A stretch of DNA of 64,000 nt from Maea johnstoni (GCA_963942565.1 OZ012690.1:17462135-17526134); one strand, 5' to 3'. Counted from the first letter of the stretch, positions 34,737-46,703 are shown. The notes: a model not told the origin generated them from the letters alone. A program made the numbers and translations.

Positions 34737-35147
34737 TTGACCCACATTTTTGGAATCCTTATGTGTTGTATTTTAAGAAACTTCGTGCCATCTCGAGTCC
34801 TATGCGTCAGTTTAGTGACCATCTTAGCAGCCAGCCATGGCAGAATTTCCATAAAACAGCAAAAGACAATATTTTATTCTTTGACCTTTTTGACATTATT
34901 TGACATCCCAAATGACCTCTGTCACTGACCTAAAACGCTTTTATGTTGAAATCGTCGACTTCATTTTTTTCAATAAAGAAAAGCAGATTTTCACCTTTGT
35001 CACCGTTTTTACTCAAAGAGACCACAAACGACCTTTCATAATTGACCAATCAGAACATGACCTGTCTTAAAATATGCAAGTAAAATGTTTTAAATTTTGA
35101 GACCTCATTTGTTGTAATTGTATTGATATAACTGAATTTACAATTAA
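34737..35147. repeat. Paralogous block, copy B (second part)
   Basis: Matches 6182-6523 and 59417-59828, ending at the insertion point of the Helentron-like element. Confidence 0.75.
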
Positions 35148-35369
35148 CAAGAGAGACGCCAGTGGCGTCAAGAGTTTGTCTTGTAACTTACGTTTTTCTG
35201 TTGTTCGCTATTTCAAATTTTTCGCTTTTTTGTTTTTCTTTTTGTTTTTTTGTTTTTTGACCTTTAATTTTTCAAATTTTCAACTATTCGTTTTTAGGTC
35301 AATTTTGAGTTTATCAATTTTTCTAGTGTGTCCTACTTTTGTTTGATGTGTTGCGGTGATTTGAAAGGT

Positions 35370-35700
35370 TTTAAAATTGTATGAATATTTGGTTATGGTC
35401 AGAGTAGGATGTTTTTATCACTCCAGATTTTTTGGTGTGTTGATAGATTTGTGTGTATGTCAATTATAATGTTATACTTTGTTGTTGCTGAGCTTATCAG
35501 TTGCTTTGTTTTTAGGTTTTTGCATAACTTTTTTACAGTGCTTTTGTTTTTGTTTTGAATGTTGATGTTAAAGTCTCCCATTATGATTTTTCTTTTGCAT
35601 GTTTGAGCGGATGGAATTGTTTTTATGTCTTCAATAAATTGGGGTATTGATGATGTTAGATATTGATACAGACAAACTATTTGGACTTCCCTGGCCTTGT
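35370..35700 (-). pseudogene. APE-type endonuclease fragment within the Helentron-like element
   Basis: The minus-strand frame reads VQIVCLYQYLTSS, then KRKIIMGDFNI, then IDIHTNL. GDFN is the core motif of exonuclease-endonuclease-phosphatase domains of LINEs and Helentrons, preceded at the usual distance by a VCLY strand; copy C (60051-60370) keeps a later SDHDQI motif, altered here. It is only a fragment without neighbouring reverse transcriptase. Helentron origin is favoured by the flanking hairpin. Confidence 0.6.
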
Positions 35701-36518
35701 TAAAACAAAAGAAATATTTAAAAATTCAGAGATGGTAAGAAATGTTTAAAAAATCTTAAGAAATATTAAAACTTCAGAGATGGTAAGTAAAAGAGAAATA
35801 CTATAGAAAACCCTAAAACCAAGAGCTGACAAGAATTAAATATATCGTGACCACACAAGTTCACTAAAAAGCGCTAGAAGCATGGGAGGGCAGGGTTAAA
35901 GGTGTAGACTGACTAACAACAGTCATATACAAAACCACAGCGCAACTACTGCAACATTTAACATTGACAGCGTGCGCAATCTCTAACATCAACAGCGAGC
36001 AACTAACGCCTATCATTCACAGTGGGCCAGAAAGCTTGCAACATCATCACCTGCAAAATACAAAAAAAACATACAAAACAAAATTTCATAAACAACAATA
36101 ACCAACTAATACAAAAGAACAATTAAACAAAATACTTAAAGAACATTTAAACAAAATACTTACCACAACCCTGAACACTACGCGACTATGGTTCCCAATA
36201 CGAGGGAATCCCCAACTCCCAATACGAGGGAAACCCTAAACCACGTGACGTAAAAAAATATCAATCTTTTTTATTAATTTATTTTGAAAAAAAAATTACA
36301 TTTTTTTTTCATTTTTTTTAAAAAAAATTAAATTTTTTTTAAAAATTAATTAAATTTTTTATTTTTTATTTAAATTTTTTTATTTTGTTTTTTTTATTTT
36401 TTATGAGTGCCTTGTGATATAGAAAAACAACGAGGCTGTGACCTGTAAACTTGAGGTCAAACCCATAGTAACCATGGCGAAGGGGGATAAAACATTGAGA
36501 GGGGGGATAAAACACTTA

Positions 36519-36707
36519 GGGCCGTTCCATTTAAAAGTGTGGTGGGGGGGGGAGGAACGGAAGGTAATTAAAAATTCGGCACCCCCCCCCTCCTGCCAGA
36601 AATTAAATGTAACCTAATGGGAAAAATTAATTCAGAATTCGGCCCCTCCCCCCCTTCAAAAAACCTTCCGTTCCTCCTCCCCCCCACACTTTTAAATGGA
36701 ACAGCCC
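36519..36707. mobile_element. MITE with poly-G/poly-C arms, inside the Helentron-like element
   Basis: The ends GGGCCGTTCCATTTAAAAGT and its inverse ACTTTTAAATGGAACAGCCC flank G-run and C-run arms that also pair. The copy in block C (61091-61303) has longer G and C runs. It could form a hairpin or G-quadruplex. Non-coding. Confidence 0.75.
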
Positions 36708-37155
36708 TTATCCCCATCCTAACATTGACAACTAATGAAAAGCAATGAAATACAATCCAGTACCCAACAGCAATTGACCAATCAGCTGCGAGTATCAGAG
36801 TGAAGCTGATGATAAAGAGCCCTATCACTCAATACAGATTACTACATCTGCACTATCAGGTGCTGCCATCTATTGGTGGATAGGTAAACTAACAAAACAC
36901 ACTTCTGAGTACATCTTGAAAATTCAAACTACGCAAACAAAGTAAAAAAAAAAAAACTTACAGAGATAAAATAAATACAAAAACAAAAGAATTTCAATAA
37001 ATACCACACAATGAAACTAAAAAGCGAAATTTTTTTTTAAAAAGACCGGCCAACTAATAGAACATAGATACAATTTAAAAACGAAACAGTGACCGGATGG
37101 AAAATTTGAATGTTGTAGCATTAGACTTTGTAAGTACATAGTACTTACAAACTCT

Positions 37156-37641
37156 AAAAAGGTTACCCCTACCCCTAATTTACTTTCTCTCTTGGCCTGG
37201 TTACATAAAAAAGTCATAAAATTTTGTGATTCATGGTTTCCATAAGGGCCTCAGTGCAGTAATTCTTATTTTTAACCTTTGTTTATCTAAAGATAGTCTT
37301 AAAGAAAGTTGAACTTCCAATATAAATTCAGGAAATTTAAAGATTGATGAACTCTCCCCAGTTCCTGGAAGCCAGATCAGTTATCTACATTTAGTTGTAA
37401 AATACAGCAAATGATCTTCCTGGACCAGTATATAAAGCAAGACATGTGGTACATAATCTTTCATTCTCAGGCAGACCACAGAGAATGTAACATCAGTTCG
37501 AGAGACCGTCTCACCAATGCCAGTGTCTATCCTATGTTGCCTAGCCAAAAGCTCTTGTACCTCCACATGAATTCTCTAGGTTGCACAATGTTGTTTGCTG
37601 TACTACTTATGAACTAGCTTCAACCATAAATTATGTAATTG
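37156..37641. other. Conserved class I 3' flank (at ZF6)
   Basis: Same elements as before ZF1, ZF3 and ZF12, including TATATAAAGC and the short plus-strand frame beginning at 37441. Confidence 0.6.
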
Positions 37642-39024
37642 TTAGACATCAAGGTTTTCCTGCTTGACTATCACTTTGATAGGATTTTCCTCCAACTCAT
37701 GTTTTATTGGTAGACACTGTCCCTTTTCCTGCTTAAATATCACTTTGATAGGATTTTCCTCCAACTCATGTTTTATTGGTAGACACTGTCCCTTTTCCTG
37801 CTTAAAAATCACTTTGTTAGGATTTTCCACCAACTCATGTTTTATTGGTAGACACTGTCCCTTTTCCTGCTTAAATATCACTTTGATAGCATTTTCCTCC
37901 AACTCTGGTTTTATTGGGAGGCACTGTCCCTTTTCCTGCTTGACTATCATTCTATTAGCATTTTCCTCCAACTCTTGTTTTATTGGGTGACACTGTCCTT
38001 TAATGACAAACCATTGCCTAGGTTCTGATAACTGTGGTTCTGTACTGTCAGTTGATGTCTTTTGATATGTTAACTGGTGCTGCTTTGGAGGAGATGGTGC
38101 TCTACCAGTCTTATTAAACTCATCAAACTGTAAAGGCCCTTCTCCTGTGTGAGTCTGCATGTGTTTTATCAGACCAGAAGGTTGTTTAAATGCTGTGTCA
38201 TATTGACTACACTGGAAGGGTCTTTCCCCACTGTGTACCCTCTTATGCTTTACCAGACTTATAGAAAGTGTGAAAACCTTGTCACATTCATCGCACTGGA
38301 AAAGTGTTTCCCCACTGTGTATCCTCTTATGCTGTGCCAGATTAGAAGATTGAGTGAATGCCTTGCCACATTCATTGCACTGGAAGGGTCTTTCTCCACT
38401 GTGGGTCCTCTTATGCATTTTCAGTATAAAAGAAGAAGTGAATGCCTTGTCGCATTCATTGCACTGGAAAAATCTTTCCCCACTGTGTATCCTCTTATGC
38501 TTTACCAGACTTGAAGAAAGTTTGAAAACCTGGTCACATTCATCGCACTGGAAGGGTGTTTCCCCACTGTGTATACTCTTATGCTGTGCCAGATTAGAAG
38601 ATTGAGTGAATGCCTTGCCACATTCATTGCACTGAAAGGGTCTTTCCCCACTGTGTATCCTCTTATACCTTTCCAGACAAAAAGACTGTGTGAATGTCTT
38701 GTCACATTCATTGCACTGGAAGGGTCTTTCCCCACGGTGCATCCTCTTATGCCTTCCCAGAGCAGAAGACTGTGTGAATGTCTTGTCACATTCATTGCAC
38801 TGGAAGGGTCTTTCCCCACTGTGTATCCTCTTATGCGTTTCCAGAGTAGAAGAATGTGTGAATGTCTTGTCACATTCATTGCACTGGAAGGGTCTTTTCC
38901 CACAGTGTATCCTCTTATGCTGCATCAGATCGGAAGGACTTGTGAATTTCTTGTTAGATACATTACAGTGATACGAGCTTTCCTTTTCATGCCAATCCGC
39001 ATGATCTACCTTATCTGAAGACAT
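37642..39024 (-). CDS. C2H2 zinc-finger protein, class I, 5 SUMO-motif tail units (ZF6)
   Basis: 460 residues from MSSDKVDHADWHEKESS. Eleven finger positions start at 18, spaced 28. Seven are intact. The first has Ser for its second Cys (CNVS), the fourth has Tyr for its first His (LERYKRIH), the tenth has Tyr for its second Cys, and the eleventh is the dead finger. Fingers 5-7 and 8-9 repeat the same helix types (SSNLAQ, SLVK, ILKM), an internal block duplication. The tail (344-460) has five units, most with IKHE in place of IKQE, which still fits psi-K-x-E. It ends QENLDV. Losing two internal finger ligands suggests relaxed constraint, yet the frame is fully open. Confidence 0.87.
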   Translation of the reverse strand: MSSDKVDHADWHEKESSYHCNVSNKKFTSPSDLMQHKRIHCGKRPFQCNECDKTFTHSSTLETHKRIHSGERPFQCNECDKTFTQSSALGRHKRMHRGERPFQCNECDKTFTQSFCLERYKRIHSGERPFQCNECGKAFTQSSNLAQHKSIHSGETPFQCDECDQVFKLSSSLVKHKRIHSGERFFQCNECDKAFTSSFILKMHKRTHSGERPFQCNECGKAFTQSSNLAQHKRIHSGETLFQCDECDKVFTLSISLVKHKRVHSGERPFQCSQYDTAFKQPSGLIKHMQTHTGEGPLQFDEFNKTGRAPSPPKQHQLTYQKTSTDSTEPQLSEPRQWFVIKGQCHPIKQELEENANRMIVKQEKGQCLPIKPELEENAIKVIFKQEKGQCLPIKHELVENPNKVIFKQEKGQCLPIKHELEENPIKVIFKQEKGQCLPIKHELEENPIKVIVKQENLDV

Positions 39025-39530
39025 GGTAAATAGCATACCATGAAATGAATGAATAAATGAAAAATACTACTAGTATATAAATTGTGAGTCATCAGTTTGC
39101 TTCTAATTACTTTTTCTCAGAACTTTCCCTGCAAATATATTCAAGAGTTGTATTCACAATGAAACACCAACTTCATGTGGACCTTTCTGGCTGATGCAGG
39201 TATCTATGGATAACTAACGTGAGAATTGTCCTTGTGATACTTGAAAATAACTGTCCCAAAACTTTCACTGTAGTTTCACAGAGTCGAGTCCATCACCTGA
39301 TTTCTCTCACCAAGGTGAAGAAATGAAGAACTTTTAACTTTGACCTTGATTTATTCTGTCTTCATGGGTAGATGTTCAGTTCACACACTCATTAATCTGA
39401 AAATACAGATAAAATATATTAAACCAAGGAAAACAAAATGCAAATTATGTTTGTCTTCATTGAGTGATGTTTAGTCAGAGAAAAAAGTCAAAACAAGGGA
39501 AATGGAATACAAATTTTACTTTTACAGACA
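39025..39530. other. Conserved 5' flank of ZF6
   Basis: Class I type flank with the minus-strand GAAATCAG|GTGATG donor-like site near 39300. Confidence 0.5.
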
Positions 39531-40105
39531 CCCAGTGCCAGTCTTTCTGCTGTATGCATGTTAAGTCTTTCACCATAGTTGCCAAAAAGGCCCTACCATT
39601 GAGCTACATGTTGTATCACTCTAACAAATGCATAGACAATGATTGAGCCACATTTTCAAAAATTACTTATTTTGCCGATACTACAATATGAATATCCATT
39701 CGCGCGTAGGTAGTCAGATACCATTTTTATCTTTGCATGAATAGTTGATAATTCAATTCTTCATAGGAAGGAAAATTCCTAATTGAAGTATTGGTAGGTT
39801 CGGGCTCCACCAGGTGTCAGGTCAGTAAATCAAATAATAAAATGATGAATCAAATCAACAAGCTGTCAGCTATAATAATATTCACAATTTATTGAATTGT
39901 TTTCCACATATACAATTACATGTAAGTCACCTCCACAATGGGTCCGGTTGCATGAAATATGTTGACATTAGTGATTTAAAGTTTCCATTAGATCCAAGGT
40001 TTCCCTTAATTTCATTATTTAGTTGAGCCGGCCTGCCAATGTAAATTCAGAGGATATGAAGACTACAAAGTGCTCGGTCATTCCAGGCAGTCAGGTCATT
40101 CTGAA
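39531..40105. other. Intergenic sequence paralogous to 25650-27770
   Basis: Shares GGCCCTACCATTGAGCTACA and AAGCTGTCAGCT segments with the ZF3-ZF4 spacer, but lacks the MITEs inserted there. It therefore shows the older, shorter spacer. Confidence 0.6.
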
Positions 40106-40260
40106 GTGAAGTAGGAAAGAGGTGCTCACCGGACTGCTATATCAAGCAAGACAAGTAGCACATAGTAGTGGTGTGTCAATTAATCAAAAGCCACAAATCT
40201 GATTAATCAAGCAAGACAATTTGGTCACTTGTAAACAACAAGCAACACTGAAATATTATA

Positions 40261-40435
40261 CAGTTGAACTTGGATATGACGGACCCAATGGGACCAGGAA
40301 AATTGGTCCGTCATGTCAAAAATCTGTCATATACATATGACAAATATTTGATATGTATAAGACTGGGACCAAGCATGTTGTCCGTCATATGCAAACATTT
40401 GTCATACAGTGGTCCGTCATATCCAAGTTCACCTG
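40261..40435. mobile_element. pogo/Tigger-like MITE, unit 1
   Basis: CAGTTGAACTTGGATAT at the left and ATATCCAAGTTCACCTG at the right are inverted, with TA on both sides (40259-40260 and 40436-40437). CCGTCAT motifs recur inside. A TA target and CAGTTGAAC ends fit the pogo branch of Tc1/mariner. It is absent from the flanks of ZF2 and ZF4. Confidence 0.8.
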
Positions 40436-40553
40436 TACTGTTCTTAGGGTGTTCCCAACAAAGGTAAAATCCCTTCACGATAATAGATGTATTACCTTGT
40501 CTCTAACTATTTTCTCTGCCTCTTCACTTCCTGTTTCTCCTATTGACATTGAG

Positions 40554-40605
40554 TCAGGGACTTAGCCAGGACCTGTCCTACCTGTCTCTTGGACAGGTAG
40601 TTTCC
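40554..40605. mobile_element. Truncated hAT-type MITE (also near 43602, 46996, 50390 and 53717)
   Basis: CAGGGACTTAGCCAGGAC and CTTGGACAGGTAGTTTCCT match the left part of the MITE at 15944-16239; the right end is missing. The flanking TCCTGTTTCTCCT occurs on both sides, a longer duplication than hAT elements make, so rearrangement after insertion is likely. ZF4's flank lacks it. Confidence 0.65.
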
Positions 40606-41115
40606 TAAAAACCTCCTGTTTCTCCTAGACGATAAATCAGGAAAGTGGTTAACTCAAAACAAAAGACACAGAGTCAACACCTTGTCTGTGCTTGTTAACA
40701 AGAGCGTAACACGCCACTATATTAAAGAAAAAACATTCAAATAAACTTAATTATGCAATCTCAGTCTATTACATACATTGTCTAAACTGGCAGTGATTTT
40801 GGCACCACTCAAAGGTCTGCGCGCCCATAATGCACTTGCACTGAAGTCAACAACCTACTTCTTCTAAGGTAAACACTGTTGGAATTTTTAATTTTTTTTT
40901 GTTCTTTTTGCACCTGACAAACTCTTTGAAGTAGAAAAAAAGTGCGAGACCAAAACTTAGATTGGACTGGCCTTATGTATTAAATTGCCCAACATCAAGG
41001 TATATTTGCTTAACTATTGCTTTACTAGCATTTTCCTCCACCTCTTGTTTTATTGGAAGACACTGTCCCTTTTCCTGCTTGACTATCATTCTACTATCAT
41101 TCTTGACTATTCATT

Positions 41116-42255
41116 CTAATATTTTCCTGCTTGTCCCTTTTCCTGCTTGACTATTACTCTATTAGCATTTTCCTCCAACTCTTGTTTTATTTTGAGAAAC
41201 TGTCCCTTTTCCTGCTTAAATATCACTCTACTAGCATTTTCCTCCAACTCTTGTTTTATTGGGAGACATTCTTCCTTTTCCTGCTTGACTATCTCTCTAC
41301 TAGCATTTTCCCCAAACACTTGCTTTATTGGGAGACACTGTCCCTTTTTTAGCTTGACTATCACTTTACTAAGTTTTTCTTCCAACTCTTGTTTTATTGG
41401 GAGACACTGTCCCCTTTCCTGCTTGACTATCACTCTACTAGCATTTTCCTCCAAGTCTTGTTTTATTGGGTGACACTGTTCATTAATGACAACCCATTGC
41501 CTTGGTTCTGATAACTGTGGTTCTGTATTGTCAGTTGATGTCTTTTGATATGTTAACTGGTGCTGCTTCGGATGAGATGGTGCCCCACCAGTCTTATTAC
41601 ACTCATCAAACTGGAAAGGTCCTTCTTCTGTGTGACTCTGCATGTGTGATACCAGACCAGAAGAGTGTATAAATGCCTTGTCACATTGACTACACTGGAA
41701 GGGTCTTTCTCCACTGTGTATCCTCTTATGATTTCTCAGACTTGAAGAATATGCAAATACCTTGGTACATTCATTGCATTGGAAGGATCTTTTCCCACTG
41801 TGTATCCTCTTATGCCGTGCCAGGGTTGAGGGATCCTTGAAAGCCTTGCCACATTCCTTACACTGGAAGGGTCTTTCCCCACTGTGTATCCTCTTATGGT
41901 TTTCCAGATAAGAAGAGAGAGGGAATGCCTTGCCACATTCATCGCACTGGAAGGGTCTTTCTCCACTGTGTATCCTCTTATGCACTGCCAGAGATATAGA
42001 TTGAGTGAATGCCTTGTCACATTCATTGCACTGGAAGGGTTTTTCTCCACTGTGTATCCTCTTATGCCTTCCCAGATTAGAAGAACATGTGAATGCCTTG
42101 TCACATTCATTGCACTGGAAGGGTCTTTCACCACTGTGTATCCTCTTATGCTTTATCAGATTGGAAGAATTCCTAAAGCTCTTATCACATTCATCACAAT
42201 GATAAGCGCTTTCCTTTTTATGCCAATCCGCATGATCTACTTTATCTGAAGACAT
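41116..42255 (-). CDS. C2H2 zinc-finger protein, class II, 7 fingers, shortened tail (ZF7, array unit 1)
   Basis: 379 residues. The start MSSDKVDHADWHKKESA is certain because TAA stands in frame four codons upstream. Seven intact fingers begin at 18, 46, 74, 102, 130, 158 and 186; 214 is the dead finger. Helix positions match ZF8-ZF11 throughout, with only HKRIH for HTRIH after finger 5. The tail holds five units (260-374) and then ends QAGKY, because an internal deletion in the repeat array near 41080-41140 changed the frame. The array's last unit survives out of frame to about 40985. Still plausible as a protein with about eight SUMO-consensus motifs. Confidence 0.85.
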   Translation of the reverse strand: MSSDKVDHADWHKKESAYHCDECDKSFRNSSNLIKHKRIHSGERPFQCNECDKAFTCSSNLGRHKRIHSGEKPFQCNECDKAFTQSISLAVHKRIHSGERPFQCDECGKAFPLSSYLENHKRIHSGERPFQCKECGKAFKDPSTLARHKRIHSGKRSFQCNECTKVFAYSSSLRNHKRIHSGERPFQCSQCDKAFIHSSGLVSHMQSHTEEGPFQFDECNKTGGAPSHPKQHQLTYQKTSTDNTEPQLSEPRQWVVINEQCHPIKQDLEENASRVIVKQERGQCLPIKQELEEKLSKVIVKLKKGQCLPIKQVFGENASREIVKQEKEECLPIKQELEENASRVIFKQEKGQFLKIKQELEENANRVIVKQEKGQAGKY

Positions 42256-43160
42256 GGTAAATACTTAACCACAAAATGAAGTAAATACAATATAACATTG
42301 TGAGTCGCTAGTTTGCTTTTGATTACTTTTTCTCAGGTTTGCATTCAGAGTGAAGACACCAACTTCATGTTGACCTTTTGTTGGCTGATGCAGGTATGAA
42401 TGGATAAATAACTTGAGAATCGATCTTATCATACAAAAAAAGAGCTGCCCCAAAACTTCCACTGTAGTCTCACCGAGCTGAGTCCATTACCTGATTTCTC
42501 TCTCCAAGATAAAGAAATGAAGAACTTTTAACTTTGACCTTGATTTATGTTGGTGTTCATGGGGTGATGTTCAGTCACACAATTGTTTGGTTGATTGATT
42601 GAACAACATTCATGCTGACCTTGCCAATCACTGTTTGTCTTCTCATACCAAGAAATGCAATTATGAACTTGTACAAATAAAACGGTAACATCCATAATCC
42701 CTTTCTACCATTGTTTGAGTGTTCTCTCATAACATGAATCACACTATCCAGGCAATATCATATAATCATATTATATAATCAATCATATATATCTTATAGT
42801 GAGTCTTTTATAAAAGGAGTGTATTGTGTATTGCATGTAATGAATGTCATTACATGGATTGGACAATAAACTATTATAGTATTATCAACAACAACAACAA
42901 CAAATCCCATTCCCCTCAAGAAATGCAATTATGCACATGGACATGTACATTATCCACACTCTCTGGTCTAGCAGTACCTTCACTATTTTGATGTGGAAAG
43001 AGAACTGATTTTATGTAATGGCCTGTTTTTTTTCATGATACTGGGAAAAAGGACTGCCTCTGCTGAAGAGACAGAAACTGACAGAAACCAGTTTCTACCC
43101 AGAACTGTAAAAAACAGTTGCTGTCATGGTAAAAAACAACCAACCCTTGGCAGAAATTGC
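42256..43160. other. 5' flank and hAT remnant of array unit 1
   Basis: Contains the minus-strand GAAATCAG|GTAATG donor-like site near 42490, then the shortened hAT remnant (one distal palindrome arm ATATAATCAATCATATATAT, an AAC tract, and the right end up to GAAATTGC). Units 2-5 carry the same stretch at 45650-46554, 49045-49949, 52370-53274 and, in its longer form, 55766-57290. Confidence 0.7.
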
Positions 43161-43309
43161 TCACAAAGAGGTGCTCACCGGACTGCTATATCAAGCAAGA
43201 CAAGTAGCACATAGTAGTGGTGTGTCAATTAATCAAAAGCCACAAATCTGATTAATCAAGCAAGACAATTTGGTCACTTGTAAACAACAAGCAACACTGA
43301 AATATTATA

Positions 43310-43483
43310 CAGTTGAACTTGGATATGACGGACCCAATGGGACCATGAAAATTGGTCCGTCATGTGCAAAATCCGTCATATACATATGACAAATATTTGA
43401 TATGTATAAGACTGGGACCAAGCATGTTGTCCGTCATATGCAAACATTCGTCATACAGTGGTCCGTCATATCCAAGTTCACCT
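43310..43483. mobile_element. pogo/Tigger-like MITE, unit 2
   Basis: As at 40261, but the right end has lost two bases (CACCTTACT instead of CACCTGTACT), as in units 3 and 4. Confidence 0.8.
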
Positions 43484-44021
43484 TACTGTTCTTAGGGTGA
43501 TCCCAACAAAGGTAAAATCCCTTCACGATAATAGATGTATTACCTTGTCTCTAACTATTTTCTCTGCCTCTTCACTTCCTGTTTCTCCTATTGACATTGA
43601 GTCAGGGACTTAGCCAGGACCTGTCCTACCTGTCTCTTGGACAGGTAGTTTCCTAAAAACATCCTGTTTCTCCTAGACGATAAATCAGGAAAGTGGTTAA
43701 CTCAAAACAAAAGACACAGAGTCAACACCTTGTCTGTGCTTGTTAACAAGAGCGTAACACGCCACTATATTAAAGAAAAAACATTCAAATAAACTTAATT
43801 ATGCAATCTCAGTCTATTACATACATTGTCTAAACCGGCAGTGATTTTGGCACCACTCAACGGTCTGCGCGCATATAATGCACTTGCACTGAAGTCAACA
43901 ACCTACTTCTTCTAAGGTAAACACTGTTGGAATTTTGAAAAAAATTTTTGTTCTTTTTGCACCTGACAAACTCTTTGAAGTAGAAAAAAAGTGCGAGACC
44001 AAAACTTAGATTGGACTGGCC

Positions 44022-45649
44022 TTATGTATTAAATTGCCCAACATCAAGGTATATTTGCTTAACTATTGCTTTACTAGCATTTTCCTCCACCTCTTGTTTT
44101 ATTGGAAGACACTGTCCCTTTTCCTGCTTGACTATCATTCTACTAGGATCTTCCTTCAACTCTTGTTTTATTGGGAGACATTCTTCCTTTTCCTGCTTGA
44201 CTATCTCTCTACTAGAATATTCTTCCAACTCTTGTTTTACTGGGAGACACTGTCCCTTTTCCTGCTTGACTATCACTCTACTAGAATATTCTCCCAACTC
44301 TTGTTTTATTGGGAGACACTGTCCCTTTTCCTGCTTGACTATAACTATACTAGCATATTCTTCCAACTCTTGCTTTACTGGGAGACACTGTCCCTTTTCC
44401 TGCTTGACTATAACTGTACTAGCATTTTCCTCCAACTCTTGTTTTATTGGGAGACACTGTCCTTTTTCCTGCTTGACTATCACTCTACTAGAATATTCTC
44501 CGAACTCTTGCTTTACTGGGAGACATTGTCCCTTTTCCTGCTTGACTATTACTCTATTAGCATTTTCCTCCAACTCTTGTTTTATTTTGAGAAACTGTCC
44601 CTTTTCCTGCTTAAATATCACTCTACTAGCATTTTCCTCCAACTCTTGTTTTATTGGGAGACACTGTCCCGTTTCCTGCTTGACTATCACTCTACTAACA
44701 TTTTGCTAAACACTTGCTTTATTGGGAGACACTGTCCCTTTTTCAGCTTGACTATCACTTTACTAGGATTTTCCTCCAACTCTTGTTTTATTGGGAGACA
44801 CTGTCCCCTTTCCTGCTTGACTATCACGCTACTAGCATTTTCCTCCAAGTCTTGTTTTATTGGGTGACACTGTTCATTAATGACAACCCATTGCCTTGGT
44901 TCTGATAACTGTGGTTCTGTATTGTCAGTTGATGTCTTTTGATATGTTAACTGGTGCTGCTTCGGGTGAGATGGTGCCCCACCAGTCTTATTACACTCAT
45001 CAAACTGGAAAGGTCCTTCTTCTGTGTGACTCTGCATGTGTGATACCAGACCAGAAGAGTGTATAAATGCCTTGTCACATTGACTACACTGGAAGGGTCT
45101 TTCTCCACTGTGTATCCTCTTATGATTTCTCAGACTTGAAGAATATGCAAATACCTTGGTACATTCATTGCATTGGAAGGATCTTTTCCCACTGTGTATC
45201 CTCGTATGCCGTGCCAGGGTTGAGGGATCCTTGAAAGCCTTGCCACATTCCTTACACTGGAAGGGTCTTTCCCCACTGTGTATCCTCTTATGGTTTTCCA
45301 GATAAGAAGAGAGAGGGAATGCCTTGCCACATTCATCGCACTGGAAGGGTCTTTCTCCACTGTGTATCCTCTTATGCACTGCCAGAGATATAGATTGAGT
45401 GAATGTCTTGTCACATTCATTGCACTGGAAGGGTTTTTCTCCACTGTGTATCCTCTTATGCCTTCCCAGATTAGAAGAACATGTGAATGCCTTGTCACAT
45501 TCATTGCACTGGAAGGGTCTTTCACCACTGTGTATCCTCTTATGCTTTATCAGATTGGAAGAATTCCTAAAGCTCTTATCACATTCATCACAATGATAAG
45601 CGCTTTCCTTTTTATGCCAATCCGCATGATCTACTTTATCTGAAGACAT
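44022..45649 (-). pseudogene. C2H2 zinc-finger gene copy with a frameshift in the tail (ZF8, array unit 2)
   Basis: Residues 1-312 are nearly identical to ZF9 and ZF11: seven fingers, dead finger, linker and two and a half tail units. A one-base loss near 44705 (TTTTGCTAAAC for TTTTCCCCAAAC on the plus strand) then shifts the frame, giving a 320-residue product ending FSKMLVE. The rest of the array, about nine units, stays open in the normal frame down to 44022. The product would keep all fingers and a few SUMO motifs, so it may be a short-tailed protein rather than a dead gene. A sequencing or assembly slip in the repeat is also possible. Confidence 0.75.
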
Positions 45650-46703
45650 GGTAAATACTTAACCACAAAATGAAATAAATACAATATAACATTGTGAGTC
45701 GCTAGTTTACTTTTGATTACTTTTTCTCAGGTTTGCATTCAGAGTGAAGACACCAACTTCATGTTGACCTTTTGTTGGCTGATGCAGGTATGAATGGATA
45801 AATAACTTGAGAATCGATCTTATCATACAAAAAAAGAGCTGCCCCAAAACTTCCACTGTAGTCTCACCGAGCTGAGTCCATTACCTGATTTCTCTCTCCA
45901 AGATAAAGAAATGAATAACTTTTAACTTTGACCTTGATTTATGTTGGTGTTCATGGGGTGATGTTCAGTCACACAATTGTTTGGTTGATTGATTGAACAA
46001 CATTCATGCTGACGTTGCCAATCACTGTTTGTCTTCTCATACCAAGAAATGCAATTATGAACTTGTACAAATAAAACGGTAACATCCATAATCCCTTTCT
46101 ACCATTGTTTGAGTGTTCTCTCATAACATGAATCACACTATCCAGGCAATATCATATAATCATATTATATAATCAATCATATATATCTTATAGTGAGTCT
46201 TTTATAAAAGGAGTGTATTGTGTATTGCATGTAATGAATGTCATTACATGGATTGGACCATAAACTATTATAGTATTATCAACAACAACAACAACAACTC
46301 CCATTCCCCTCAAGAAATGCAATTATGCACATGGACATGTACATTATCCACACTCTCTGGTCTAGCAGTATCTTCACTATTTTGATGTGGAAAGAGAACT
46401 GATTTTATGTAATGGCCTGTTTTTTTTCATGATACTGGGAAAAAGGACTGCCTCTGCTGAAGAGACAGAAACTGACAGAAACCAGTTTCTGCCCAGAACT
46501 GTAAAAAACAGTTGCTGTCATGGTAAAAAACAACCAACCCTTGGCAGAAATTGCTCACAAAGAGGTGCTCACCGGACTGCTATATCAAGCAACACAAGTA
46601 GCACATAGTAGTGGTGTGTCAATTAATCAAAAGCCACAAATCTGATTAATCAAACAAGACAATTTGGTCACTTGTAAACAACAAGCAACACTGAAATATT
46701 ATA

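Larger units (their letters stand above)
35148..37155 (-). mobile_element. Helentron-like (Helitron2-type) element, internally degraded
   Basis: Copy A lacks this segment: there CAATTAA runs straight into AAAAAGG. Read on the minus strand, the 5' end is AGAGTTTGTAAGTAC. Its inverted partner ACAAACTCT lies internally near the 3' end, followed by a perfect hairpin GACGCCACTGGCGTC (35155-35169) and the terminus CTCTTG. Asymmetric inverted repeats plus a 3' hairpin, with insertion between A/T bases and no target duplication, are typical of Helentrons. Near the 3' end is a decayed APE-type endonuclease piece, which Helentrons can carry. No Rep or helicase is left. Long A/T homopolymer tracts fill 36250-36400. 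Same insertion in copy C. Confidence 0.6.

Noticed and set aside
44011-44867. Long plus-strand frames (230-290 codons, Phe/Leu/Cys-rich, membrane-protein-like) opposite the tail arrays, also at 28396, 47405, 50799 and 54126
   Set aside because: They are antisense reflections of the 69-bp tail repeat: its length is a multiple of three, so three or more frames stay open together. They track the number of tail units and have no independent features.
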